Shown: one piece after another, positions 21,300-49,959 of the stretch
How the letters are laid out: each line of letters begins with the position of its first letter
Position numbering within the stretch: position 1 is the first letter of the stretch
Source of the DNA: Okapia johnstoni
Lineage: Eukaryota; Chordata; Mammalia; Artiodactyla; Giraffidae
Reading direction: 5' to 3'
Assembly (NCBI GenBank): GCA_024291935.2
Contig: CM044306.1
Location: 24,635,501-24,699,500 of the forward strand
DNA: 64,000 nt
Position numbers and translations under genes: made by a program
The notes under the pieces: generated by a model
Database searches by the model: none
What the model was told of the DNA's origin: nothing
Seen by the model: only the letters and a program-made list of their open reading frames with translations

Positions 21300-23274
21300 C
21301 TGTGCAAAGACAAACAGGTGGGCGGGAAGGAGGAATACGCCGGCTGAGCAAATCGAAGAGTCTTTTCCCCGGTCGGCTGTCAGGCTTCTGCTGGGTCCTA
21401 ACTCCCGGAAACTGTCAATGTAACTTTAGCGCCCCCTAGCGGGTCCCCGGCGTCCCCGACTCTACCCTCTTTACCAGAAGAGCGTTCAAGGCCTGTCTTT
21501 GGGGAGCCATCCTCCTCCTAGAGCACATCACAAGGCTGCCAAGGGCAGCAGGGCTCTTGTCTCAGCTCTGTCACTTACAGGCAGGGTAACCTGTGCGTGT
21601 AAGCTAAATGCCGAGCTACAGTTTTCCTAATCTATATATATAGTCCATAGGAATGAGTAATAGCCACCTTGTCACCTCTTGACTATTGAGGATCAAATGA
21701 GCTGAGCTTGGCGAAAGTGTTTTATAAACTGTAAAAGTGTGCTGTGCAAGTTGAAGGTATTTATTAGTCATGACTCGTTCTCAACTCTGATCTTATTTCC
21801 TCACATCTGGAGATGGAAATGGAAGCTTGCTGAAGTGGATTTTCTTCAGGGTCTTACAACTCACCAACAAGGGAGCAAACCCTCCTGCACTAATGAACTC
21901 CTTGTTGGGCCCCCAACTGATGACACTGGGAGCTAAGGCCAGACTAACCCCAGGGCTTGCCACTACCAGCCTCAAGACCCACAGTAGTCACTGGACTCTG
22001 CGCTGCTCTCTGGGTAGAGGCTCCTTCTCCCCTTCCAGCAGCCTACTCCTCTGGCACAGCTTCAGGCAAAGGAAGGAAACTCGGGGCAGCACCACACCCA
22101 TCCCTCTGGGCCTGACTCACTAAGACTTTGGGGGTAGGCCAAACATCTTTCAGGGGAGGGGCAAGAAGTAGAAGTAGGGTCTGTCCCCAACTCTGTCTCC
22201 TTTATATTAACTGGGGAGGGGGACCCCCACACTTTTGCTCTCTTGCCCAGTGGCTTCCTCTACTGAATTAGCTGACAATTCCAGGGCACCGAGCTAGGGT
22301 TCCAGTCCCAGCTCTGCCTTTTCCCTAGCTGGGACTTCAAACAATTCATTTGACCTCTGAGTCAAGTTTCCTCAGTTGAAATTAATGGAAATATAATAAC
22401 GGGGAGAGTACTGTGGTTAGGGGAACGGGCACTGGAATCAAATGATCTGGTTCCCAATCCTAGCTCCCCCATTTGTCCTTCCCTCATTAGTACAGTGGGA
22501 TTTATCACATCAGATGGTTTATGATATTTCAATGACCTTTTAGGTAAAGCATTTTACAGTGTATCTGTTGTTTACCTAGCTAATTCATGGTAGTTGGGAT
22601 AGCCTGGTTTGTTTTGAGGTTTTATGAGATAGATGCAATTGTAGTTACTATGGTTGCCCTTAAGGTAGTCAACTTTTTACCCATACAATGGGGATAATGT
22701 CTTTTGTGAAAATGCTTTGTAAATTGCAAATCACTAACAGAACGGTGGGTTGGTTATTCTCTTTTCCCCCACAGAGCTCTTACAGGTGGGGCACTATAAA
22801 GCTGATAGGCTGCAAAAGGACCAGAACAGTTTCCTCTGTCATCTGTGTTGTGGGTGCTCACTCATGTGAAAAAAACACTCAGAAGGAGCTAAAGCTTCCC
22901 TAAAACTATCTGAATGCCATTCCCTTGTCTTGTAAATTGCCAAACCGTTTCCCCTTGGTCACCCTCATTTCCCAGGTAAAATCCACTCTCCATTAGGGTG
23001 TTTTTCCAGGCTCACCCAAGAAAGGATGACTTCCCCCACTAACTCCTTCACCCCCCATCCACTGCACTCTTCATTCAGGACATCCCTTCCCTGGCTGCAC
23101 TGTTTATATGTCCATGTAGAGAAGGTAAGCCTGCTGTCCCGAGGACACAGACTTTGGACCCATCCACCCAACATTATGTGTTAAGTAAAGGCTCCTCTTG
23201 AAGACAAGGATGAAGTGATTAATGATACCTTCAATCTCCATACTGCTCCCTCGCCCCCAAAATATTTAACAGAA
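21300..23274. other. Intergenic spacer between FAM117A 3' end and SLC35B1 promoter
   Basis: About 2 kb separating two tandem minus-strand genes. It holds MIR-like fragments near 21560-21740 and 22415-22560. I see no exon-like open frame with family resemblance. Confidence 0.65.
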
Positions 23275-24228
23275 ACTCAAGCTGCTGGGAATACTTATTT
23301 ATTTGGTCTATTAACACCAAGATCTGCAAAAAAAAAAAAAAAAAAAAAAAAAAACCACTTCTAAACACAGGATAATAAAACTTGAACATTAACATTCTTC
23401 TTCAATTTTGTGTAAGCTCTGCAGTACGGAAAATATACAAACTTCAAACAGCTGCAAAAATAGTGTCTTTGGGAGAAAATAGAGTTTCTACATCGATACA
23501 AGAAAAATAGGCATTTTCCTAATCCAACCCAGTCCTGGGGCAGGTGGAGGGTGGAGAGTCGCCACTTGCCACCCAGAGGAATGCCAGCTCTCCCTCTCCC
23601 CCACGACCCACCTGGGGCTGGGCAGGCTGGGCTGCTACTTAAGACAATCTTAGGGTGAAAGCGAGATGAAAATGCCACTTGGGAAAACGCCTGGTTCCCC
23701 CTCTGCCAGCAGCTGGATTGGTCAAGTGTCATGGCCCTTTCAGGCTGCTTTGGTCAGCTCCTCCAGTGAGAGGGTGGCATGCGGATGGGACTGAGAGGAT
23801 GGGGGTATTTGTTTGGGTCTCCTTGTCTATGTCTGAAGGAGAGGGAAGGAAATCTGTGGTGTCCCCTCTCCTTCAACCATGGCCAGCTCACTCATGATAA
23901 AGACAAGGGTCCCGTACACAGCCCTTTGGACTCATACCCAGGAGTGGGGGACCCAAGACCTTCTGGGTGAGTGTTCCACTAAGTGAGAGAGGTGGCAAGA
24001 ACACAGGTGTGACTTGTGAGCTGCCCAGCTATTAGTGGACAAAGCAGGTCCCCTCACATTTGAAGGGGCCAGTGTTCATCAGAAAGAGGACCCAGGGCTT
24101 TGACACAATAAATGAAAGTGCTCGAAGGCCGAGAGGGAAGGGCTCCTTCATCCCCCACCTCAGGGGAGCTAGGGAGGGTCCTGCCACCAAGGCACTGGTC
24201 TCCACGGTAAAGTGGAGGTAAAGCTCCC
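23275..24228 (-). other. FAM117A: FAM117A 3' UTR
   Basis: About 950 bases from the stop codon to the first good poly(A) signal, a length I would expect for this mRNA. A run of 27 A on the plus strand (27 U in the transcript) lies at 23328-23354, just before the signal. Confidence 0.7.
23298..23303 (-). terminator. FAM117A: FAM117A poly(A) signal AATAAA
   Basis: AATAAA on the minus strand, within AAATAAATAAG. Cleavage would fall near 23275-23285. It is the first canonical signal I see downstream of the TGA. Confidence 0.65.
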
Positions 24229-41216
<16,988 letters not shown>

Positions 41217-42620
41217 CTGGAAGAGAGCACAGCCCATACACCTAGAGGTCAGCATGGAAGAAGCAGACGTGGTAATCGACCGTCTTTTAGGAAGCCTGGC
41301 TGAACTGCTGCATCTTCACTCACTTCCCTCCTACAGGAATCTGAAGCAGCCCATAAAAGCACATATAGCTTGACCAAAGCTCTCCTGACTTAACCAGCTG
41401 GTCTTTGTCACTGGAAACAATTTACACCATGTCCCTCTCGATTAGGGATTACTTTATATACGTCCTCTTTCTCCTATTCCTAATGGACTACGAACTGTGA
41501 ACTCCAGGTCTCCACACTGAGTTTCCTAAGAGAGGTCTGTTTTCCATCAATAAAAAAACAACTGGATTGCTGGAAGTGGACAAAAACCAAATTTTCCTTC
41601 ATCTTTTGTTTCCTGCCTTCTTCTTCCTTGCAGCTCTGATTGCAGGGCTCCTATGCACAAATTCAACCCAATTAACTGAAGGGCACTTCCTACTTCCTTC
41701 AAGACCATTAGCTCTGGGGAACCTAGGTGACTGAGACAAACAGAATGATGTAACTACTTTCATCTATCCAGGATCCAGGAGAATATCCCAGTCTTTTGGT
41801 TCTCTCCTCTGTCTCTGATCCCTGGCTAAATAGAAGAAAAATAAACCAATTATAAGTCCACTCATTTTATTTTTACCTTGATTAAATCTTTCTGGGAGAA
41901 GGTAAAAGTTGAAAGTGTAACTCTAAAATCTAAGAGCTGTAGAATCATCTGTAACTTTCAGTTATCTGAGTTGACCATGTCTTCCACAACCACATTCAAA
42001 ACACACTACAGCCTTAAGCTCTATAAAATTCTTTCCTTTAAACAAAGCAAAATGCTTTCATATCGGTACTCATCTCTTGATAATTCATGTGTGCATTAAT
42101 CACAGCAAAAGGAACTGGGGACTGTAGGTACAAATAAACTTGAAGAGCTTTATATTCAGAAGATACTAACAGGTTTACAGTTCCTCAAAAAGTTAAATAA
42201 AGAATTACCATACAATCCAGCAATTCCACTTCTAGGTATATATACAAAAGAATTGAAAGGAGGGTCTCACAGAGATATTTGTACACCCACGTTCACAGCA
42301 GCACTAGTCACAACAGCCAAGAGGTAGAAACCACCACGTGTCCACTGATAGATGAATGGATAAACACAATGTGTTCTACATATACAAGAGAGTCTCAGAA
42401 AAGAATGAGGTTCTGATACCTGCTATACCATGAATGAAACTTCAAAACATTATGCTATGTGAAAAAAAAAAACACAAAAGAACAAATATTACATGATTCC
42501 ATTTAAATGAGGTACCTAGGATAGGCAAATTCATAGGGACAGAAAATAGAACAGATTACCACAGGCTTAGCAGGAGAAGGGAATGGAGTATTATTATTTA
42601 ATGGGCACAGAGTTTCTGCT

Positions 42621-42840
42621 CCCAGGTGGTGCTAATGGCAAAGAACTTGCCTGCCAATAAAGGGGACATAAGAGACACTGGTTCAAATCCTGGACTGGGA
42701 AGATCCCCTGGAAGAGGGCATGGCAACCCACTCCAGCAGTCTTGGCTGGAGAATCCCACAGACAGAGAAGACTGGCAGCTATAGTCCACAGGGTTACAAA
42801 GAGTTGGACATTCTTGAAGCAACTTAACAGGCATGCACCC
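42621..42840 (+). repeat. Bov-tA SINE with target-site duplication
   Basis: Head CCCAGGTGGTGCTAATGGCA, body GGGAAGATCCCCTGGAAGAG. It is flanked by exact AGTTTCTGCT copies at 42611-42620 and 42841-42850. Confidence 0.92.
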
Positions 42841-42974
42841 AGTTTCTGCTTGGGGCGATGAAAATGTTCTGGAAATGGACAGTGGTGATCGTCACACAAC
42901 ATTGTGAGTGTACTTAATGCCACTGAATCATAAACTTAAAATGGTTAAATGGTACATTTTATGTTATGTGTGTC

Positions 42975-43160
42975 ATATGTGTGCGACTCTGTGATCCCAC
43001 CAGGCTCCTCTGTCCGTGGGATTTTTCCAGGCAAGAATACTGGAGTGGGTTGCAATTTCCTCCTCCAGGGGATCTTCCTGACCCAGGATCGAACCCGTGT
43101 GTCCTGAGTCTTCTGCATTGGTAGGTGGATTCTTTACCACTGAACCACATGGGAAGCCCC
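42975..43160 (-). repeat. Bov-tA SINE
   Basis: GGCAAGAATACTGGAGTGGG, GGGGATCTTCCTGACCCAGG and the head complement ACCACATGGGAAGCCCC. It splits the last part of the L1, opposite in orientation to the SINE at 42621. Confidence 0.9.
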
Positions 43161-43424
43161 TATGTCTGTTTTACCACAACAGAAAAAAGAGAAACACTAG
43201 TAATACTAATACTATCTACATTCTCCAAATCCATTTAAATATTTACACACGTTTTACTGTGTGAAATGAATACATGACAGAGTAATCAATATGAAATGTA
43301 TTAATGATATTCTTCTTTGTTCTACCCATTTCACATACTCATTTCCAAGTATGAACAATCCACATATCTATCATTTTTAATACAGTGTATTAGAAAAGCA
43401 AAGACACCACTTTGCCAACAAAGG

Positions 43425-43893
43425 TCTGTATAGTCAAAGCTATAGTTTTTCTAGTAGTCATGTATTTCTCGTAGTCATGTATGGATGTGAGAGTTGGACC
43501 ATAAAGAAGCCTGAGCATCAAAGAATTGATGCCTTCAAACTGTGGTCCTAGAGAAGACTTGAGAGTCCCTTAGCCTGTAAGATCAAACCAGGAAATCAAC
43601 CCTGAATATTCACTGGAAGGACTGATGCTGAAGCTGAAGCTCCAATATTTTGGCAACCTGATGCAAAGAGCCAACTCACTGGAAAAGACCTTGATGATCT
43701 TTCCCTCAATCTGGGAAAGATTGAGGGCAGGAGGAGAAGGGGGCAGTAGATGATGAGATGGTTAGATATCATCACCGACTCAACGGACATGAATCTGAGC
43801 AAACTACAGGAGACAGTGAAGGACAGGGAAGCCTGGTGTGCTGCAATCCATAGGGTCGCAAAGAGTTGGACACAACTTAGCAACTGAACAACA
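43425..43893 (+). repeat. BovB (RTE) LINE 3' end
   Basis: GTATGGATGTGAGAGTTGGA, GGAAGGACTGATGCTGAAGC, GATTGAGGGCAGGAGGAGAA and GGGTCGCAAAGAGTTGGACA are BovB 3' landmarks in order. A short GTAGTCATGTAT repeat occurs near its left end. Confidence 0.9.
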
Positions 43894-44112
43894 TTTTACC
43901 AAGTTGATATATAGTAGTTTGCTTAGCCACTCCCGTATTAGATGTTTGAGAGGTTCCCCTCAATTTGAGTATCATAAATATTATTGTTTGGATAACTTTT
44001 AGTCTCAGTTCTTATCTAATTCCTTTTGTCTAATTCCTATAGTTCTAGATCATTTCCCTCAGCCATCATATGTGTGCTCATTTAGAACAAATTAAAAATG
44101 TCATAAAAATGT

Positions 44113-44237
44113 GGGAACTTCCCTGGTGGTCCAGTGGTTAGGACTCCATGCTTTCACTGCTGTGAGCCCGGGTTCTCAGGGAACTAAGATTACGGAAGTC
44201 ACATGGCACAATCAAAATATAAATTAAAAAAAAAAAA
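44113..44237 (+). repeat. CHR-type SINE
   Basis: GGGAACTTCCCTGGTGGTCC head, GGGAACTAAGATTACGGAAG body and an A-rich tail. It lies between the two inverted BovB ends. Confidence 0.85.
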
Positions 44238-44297
44238 GTAGTGCAAAGAAATATGTAAATAAACAAGAAAAAAGCTTCAAATCTCAACACCCAGAGA

Positions 44298-44693
44298 TCA
44301 ATTCAGTTCAGTTCAGCCGCTCAGTCGTGTCCGACTCTGCGACCCCATGGACTGCAGTACGCCAGGCTTCCCTGTCCATCACCAACTCTCAGAGTTTACC
44401 CAAACTCATGTCCATTGAGTCAGTGATGCCATCCATCTCATTCTCTGTCATCCCCTTCTCCTCCTGCCTTCCATCTTCCCCAGCATCAGGGTCTTTTCAA
44501 ATGAGTCAGTTCTTTGCATCAGGTGGCCAAAGTATTGGAGTTTCAGCTTCAACATCAGTCCCTCCAATGAACACTCAGGACTGATCTCCTTTAGGATGGA
44601 CTGGTTGGATCTCCTTGCAGTCCAAGGGACTCTCAAGAGTCTTCTCCAACACCACAGTTCAAAAGCATCAATTCTTCGGTGCTCAGCTTCATT
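44298..44693 (-). repeat. BovB (RTE) LINE 3' end, inverted
   Basis: TCAGTCGTGTCCGACTCTGC, GCATCAGGTGGCCAAAGTAT and GGTTGGATCTCCTTGCAGTC are the complement of BovB. It covers essentially the same part of the element as 43425-43893. Confidence 0.92.
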
Positions 44694-45212
44694 GATAATA
44701 CTATGAGATATACATCTTTGGGGGCTTTGCCTTCTGTGTGGTGTGTGTGTGCATATATTTCAAGATAAAAATGGGATTATACTGTACATATTATTTTGCA
44801 GTTTTCACCTTATAAACACCTTTCCAAATCAATATACAGTGACCTCAACACATCATTTTAAATGACCTTAACACTCTTAAAACTCTTCAAAGGCTTTCTT
44901 TCAAAGATGGTACTCAAAAGCCTCGTGTTCTGGTCCCACTTACCTTTTCTTTACACATCACTACTCTTCAAGGTATCTTATGTCCCAGACAAACTACACT
45001 GTACACTATTTCCCATCCGAGACTTGGGCCTGCCCTCCAAAACCTCCCTGGGCCTGAGGTTTTGCACATGTGCTCAGGGCTAAAATCTGACCCATCCATC
45101 AGGGCCCGCCTAACCATCTCCACCTTGATGGAGCCTCCTAGGTCCCCTGGAAGGAATGTCTCAGGATTTTCTGATTTTCCTCAGTACTCTGTACTCTTCC
45201 TTTTCCTTTTCT

Positions 45213-45322
45213 GTCTAGGCTGCTCTGTGCAGCATGCGGGATCTTAATTCCCTGACCAGATCCAACCCGTGCCCTCTGCAGTGGAAGCACAGAATCTTAA
45301 CTGCTGGACCCCAGGGAAGCTC
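45213..45322 (-). repeat. CHR-type SINE fragment
   Basis: GCAGCATGCGGGATCTTAAT, CCCTGACCAGATCCAACCC and the head complement TTAACTGCTGGACCCCAGGG. Confidence 0.8.
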
Positions 45323-46499
45323 TTGCTGTGTCCTCTTCTAGTACTTCGCAGCCTCTCTCGGATGACAAGTATTTGTAACTCCCAGATAATAACCAGTGGC
45401 CAAGGGCTGTGTCTAATTTATCTTTGAACCCCACACAGCATCTAGAGCATAGGGCTGAACACTGGCAGATGCATTAAGTACTTGCACAAAATCAAAAACC
45501 TGTTACTATAAGGGTGAGCCTGCTCTAATTACATCTGGATTCCAATTGCACCTTGCATATCCATGCTCACCCTGCTCCCTGTGAGTAAATCCCCCCGAGT
45601 CGCTTGTCCCTTTCCTCTCTGAGGCTCAGGGAGGCCCAATGTCTTTTCTCTCTTCCCTGCACCTGTTGCTCAGTAAGTTAGTGACAGGCATGCTAGGTTC
45701 AAGTCCCAACTGCATCTCCTACACTGGCATTTCAACCACTTGTTTTTCTATCCTTGGTTTAAGATCAAAATATGGAAATCCGGATATTTCTGGGAGCTTC
45801 TGACCCATGCTGGCAGCCTGGCCAGACACCAAAATGCTATCCTGTGGTTCTCCCAAACTGTCTCTAAGAGTCCACGGATGAGGCAGGGGTTCTGGAAGGC
45901 AAGTTTACAAGATTACATGACAGAGAAGCAAAGAGCAGGTGGGAAGCAGATGAGCCAGAGACTGGCATAGAGGCCAGAATACCATGATCCTAACAGCTGC
46001 TTCACTGCTGTTGGAAGGAAGGAGGCTCTGGCTCCAGGGGTGAGAAAAAGCTCTGGGGAGAAAGATTTCTTGGAGACACCTCTCCCAGCCCCTCAGCAGA
46101 ATTTGTTGCAAAAACCTCCTTTAGAATTTTTCCATTCTGAGGCTTTAAGTATACCCCCATTTACATGATACGTTCAAGTTTTACCCCAAAGTACTTATGT
46201 GGGTACAGTCTTTTGTTTTCCTAAAAGGGATTCCAGAAAGATGGATAAGGAAAACAAGGCACAGAGAAGTCCGGTCTCACACTGGACTTGGTCGCCCAGT
46301 GAGTGAGGAGCAGTCACATTCAAACCCAACCCTCCTTCCTACATCAGCTTACGGGGGCTCTCGGCCTTCATGTATCAGTAATGCCCTTGAGGGTGTGGGA
46401 CACCTGCCTACACACCTGAAGGAAGGAGTGCCTGGCAGCTCCTTCAGGGAGGGGAGTGAGGAAGGAGACTGCGGGCCTGACCAGGATGTCTGTTTATTT

Positions 46500-46512
46500 G
46501 GGGGGGGGGGGG
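46500..46512 (+). repeat. Homopolymer G13
   Basis: Thirteen consecutive G after TTTATTT. Confidence 0.9.
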
Positions 46513-47172
46513 TGCAGATGGTTGGTTGGTTTTCTGGAGGTTTTGAAACCTGGGGGAAAGTCTAGTACCCCCAGGGATGTCTGAAAGCACGCCTGTCTTA
46601 TACTGTTCCCATGGATACCCTTCACATCCTGCCCCATTGCTGAACTACAGGGGTCCACTCTCAAGGGCAGTAACCAGAGGCTACATTACTCCCCAGCACC
46701 CCCAGGGCTGGGGAGGGCCCAAGATCCTGGAATTTGGTGTAAGACTCCAACCACCCATTTTGGTCAATTCTACATGCCCTCCAGTCATTTCTGACCAAAG
46801 TTATTCACAAAGACTGTCAGGGTTTCGGAGGTTCTGACTTCCTCCTCCATATACAAAAAAAAAAGAAAGGAAAATCACCAAAACTGATTAAAGGCAAAAC
46901 CAAGGTGTCACATTCCCCCCCACATGCAACACAAACCAAAGTCAAAGTCAGACACTGGCATGTTCTGTACTATCCTCAAAGGGGCCACAGGCTGGTGGAC
47001 CGTGGCCCCGACATATCTGGAAGGGACTTGGGTGCAAGCGATCTGGTTCTGATCTCAGCTCGGCCCTCACTGTGATGGGACTGTAGCCCGCACCATGCAC
47101 CCTTCACCCCTCAACAGACCTGCTCTTGCATTGTCGGCAGGAGCACAGTCCCAGCTTGTTATCTCTTAGGGA

Positions 47173-47372
47173 AGCAGCGCTCCCCGACCTCTTTGGCACC
47201 AGGGACCGATTTCATGGAAGACAATTTTTCCACGGACCTGGAGTGGAGGGGATGGTTTCGGAATATTTCAAGCACATTACATTTATTGTGCACTTTGTTT
47301 CTAATCTAATGCTGCTCCTGATCTGAGACGAGGTACCGGTCGGACCCCTGCTGCAAATAACAGATGAGAGGC
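47173..47372 (+). repeat. DNA-transposon fragment (hAT-like)
   Basis: GCTCCCCGACCTCTTTGGCA, CAGGGACCGATTTCATGGAA and GACAATTTTTCCACGGACCT match a common mammalian non-autonomous DNA element. I am confident of the repeat but not of the family name. Confidence 0.7.
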
Positions 47373-48961
47373 AAAAGACTTTAAAGTCTTTGTTAGATAG
47401 ATTACATCAAACCAATTACTGTCAGTTAACCCTTCCCCATGCTGTGATCTTTTAGGATTGATGGTGGGGTAAGGAGTATAGGAAGAGGAGATATGCAGGG
47501 TGAGTTCCAGTTACCAACGTCCCCTGGGAAGGGGGCAGCTTAGTGTCAGTCTTTTCCTTCCTTAGTGTTGGTCTAACCCAGGCCGGACAGCATCCAGAGA
47601 GAATAGTGCAGGGGAAACAGCCACCGGGAGGCGTAGGAGGCATCAGAGGCTCAGTCAGATTGGCATGTCCCCCAAATGAGTGCAAATGGAACAGGAGCTC
47701 CTGGGCTCTCCCTCCCTCATGGGTACACCGGAAAGACCTGGGGATGGGGTTCTACCCTGCAATTGTGTGATTATGGTTAAAGGAGAAGCGTTGAGAAGTC
47801 ACAAAGAACGGTTGCTTGTGGTCGGAAAATGGAACTGGCTTTGGTTCTTGGGCAACAGCAAATGGGAAAAACAAAACAGCACACACCGGAGATAAGAAGC
47901 CTTAGGTGCTATCTTCCGGAGCCACTTGGCCCTGTCTCCCAACTGCTGCCTGTGTATGGCTTTGGGGAGGGGGCCTCTGAGTGGAGAGGACGAGCAGTGC
48001 AGTGTCTGTGCCTTGGGGAACAGTGAATAGGACAGAAACACACGAACAGCTGACAAGGGGCCTGGCCCACCACAGCAGACTGATCGATTCCTTCAGTAGC
48101 AGATTGTAAGTGCCCATCATGAGCCAGCAAAGGTGACACAGGAGGAGCAGGACAAGAAGCTTCTGACCAGGCTGAAGTGGGGGCAGCCAATATAATCCCT
48201 AAGGGCCAGGCTGCCAGCTCAGCCTCTGGGGTTCCTCCAGCCACCGACTCTCCAGAAGGACCTCATATCCCTGGCTGGAAATCAGCTCAGGCCTGACCAC
48301 ACCAGCAAACCCCCACCCCAAGAACCCAAAGGAGAAGGGCAACAGCTCTTAGGAGGAGGGGTCAGGGCAGGAGGAAGGCAGCAGATGACACAGGAAGTGA
48401 GGCATCTGTGGCTGCCCTTCTCAACTTGGCCAGAGCTAGACTACAGGGTGGAGGCTTAGCAGCTTACAAGGACAGAACAGCCCCTGACCAAAGGGTCCTG
48501 GCTGAGCAGCTATGGGGCTACTTCCCTTACTTACTATCTTTTGGGCAATGCAGGTGAGAGAAGTCTGGGAAGTAAGATGAGGCTACTCTCCATCCATCCT
48601 CCAGACTCACTCCATGAGTCTGAGTAACCCCAAAATATCCAAGAAGGACTACAGAAGTAAGGAGAGAGACAGTCAATGAGATTTCACACGCGGCAAAACT
48701 CAGCAACTGGTAAGTTCAACAAACAAGTTATTAGTCACTTTCTCATGTTGCTGAGGTTTGAACCAATATTAGCACTAGTCTTCTTGCCTCCCCTATTTAA
48801 GAGAAAAAACTCTCATTATAACAAGCTGTAAATATACTGGAGGAAATTAAAGGAAATTTTAAAAATGTAGATTAGCAAAACTGAAAATAAAAATGATGTA
48901 TGCCATCACTCAGAAATCACTACTGAGCAATCCTTCCTGATCTTGGTGCACATACGTAGGC

Positions 48962-48987
48962 ATATATATATATATATATATATATAT
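48962..48987. repeat. AT microsatellite
   Basis: An alternating AT run of about 26 bases followed by T6, probably polymorphic. Confidence 0.9.
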
Positions 48988-49912
48988 TTTTTAAATGAGA
49001 TCCTATTACACATGTTTTTCTAACAATATGCTTTTTTCAGTCACTGATCTTCACTTTGGGAGCAGGCAGAGGCAGGGCCGCCCAGGAGGCTAAGGCAGGC
49101 AGCCGGTTGCACGCTGGGGGAGCAGGCCCTGTCCTGTCTCCTAGCTGTGATGCAGCACTTCTGTTGGGGGTGGGGGGAGGGAGGAATGCTAATCTGGAGG
49201 GGAGCAAAGTAAAACAGAGATTCAGAGTTTCTAAACATTTCCCCAATACCAGATTTGCAGTAATTAGGGGAAGTTCCTTCTTGCAGCTTCATAGGGATTA
49301 CTTTTCCATTTTAGTATGTGTGTTGGGATTAAGCAGTGCAGGCAGTCTTCTGAGCTGCTTGTGGTCCCGTGCCGCTTAACTGCTTAAGTCAGGGACATGT
49401 GGGTTTTGGAGGGAAGTTGTGGTCAAACCGAAATCCCCAATATGACTGTACAGGAGTTAGAAGCCCTCCTTGGAAAGCCCAAGGAGACCCCATCCATCCC
49501 AGCTGGGAAAATTAAACCCGGAGCTTTAAACACGTCTTTCAACACCAAGCAATAGCTCATTTCAACCATAACAGGGAGAAGAAAGTAAAGAAACGAGATT
49601 AAAAAGAAAGAAGGAAAAAAAAGAGTAACAGCGCATTTTCCTTACCAAGAAGTCTTAACTAAAGAGAAAAAAAATGAAAAACTTCAGCCAAGACCTCAAT
49701 ACTGACTCGGTACTTAATACTCCTTCCGTATCTAAGCGTGCAGCTCAGGTGAAAGCATTTCTCGCTGTGTGTCTGACTCCCCAGGATGCAGCCCACACCT
49801 ACAGGTGGCTGGAGAGAAGGGTCAGTAGAAACTCATCTGGAGGTGTCACTGTGGGGAAAAAATAAGGAAGTCCCAGACTCTTCCTAGCAAGGAGGGAAAG
49901 GGTGATTCCATA

Positions 49913-49959
49913 GTGTACGTGTGTGTGTGTGCGCGCGCGTGTGTGTGTGCACGTGCGCG
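49913..49959. repeat. Alternating purine-pyrimidine tract (GT/GC)
   Basis: Forty-seven bases of strict purine-pyrimidine alternation, including a GCGCGCGC core between TG runs. Potential Z-DNA. Confidence 0.9.

Larger units (their letters stand above)
20640..21480. promoter_or_regulatory. SLC35B1: CpG island and promoter of SLC35B1
   Basis: CpG dinucleotides are dense here and sparse elsewhere in the window. The island covers SLC35B1 exon 1, the start of intron 1 (GC boxes such as GGGCGGGGC near 20720-20732) and the upstream flank. It has no obvious TATA box, as expected for a housekeeping promoter. The transcription start is probably between about 20990 and 21240, but cannot be fixed by eye. 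The rightward strand shows no convincing first exon, so there is no sign of a bidirectional partner. Confidence 0.85.
42150..43195 (+). repeat. L1 LINE 3' end interrupted by two SINEs
   Basis: AATTACCATACAATCCAGCA, TTCACAGCAGCACTAGTCAC, GATGAATGGATAAACACAAT and TTAAAATGGTTAAATGGTAC are classic L1 3' landmarks. The element is split at 42621-42840 and about 42975-43160. Confidence 0.85.
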
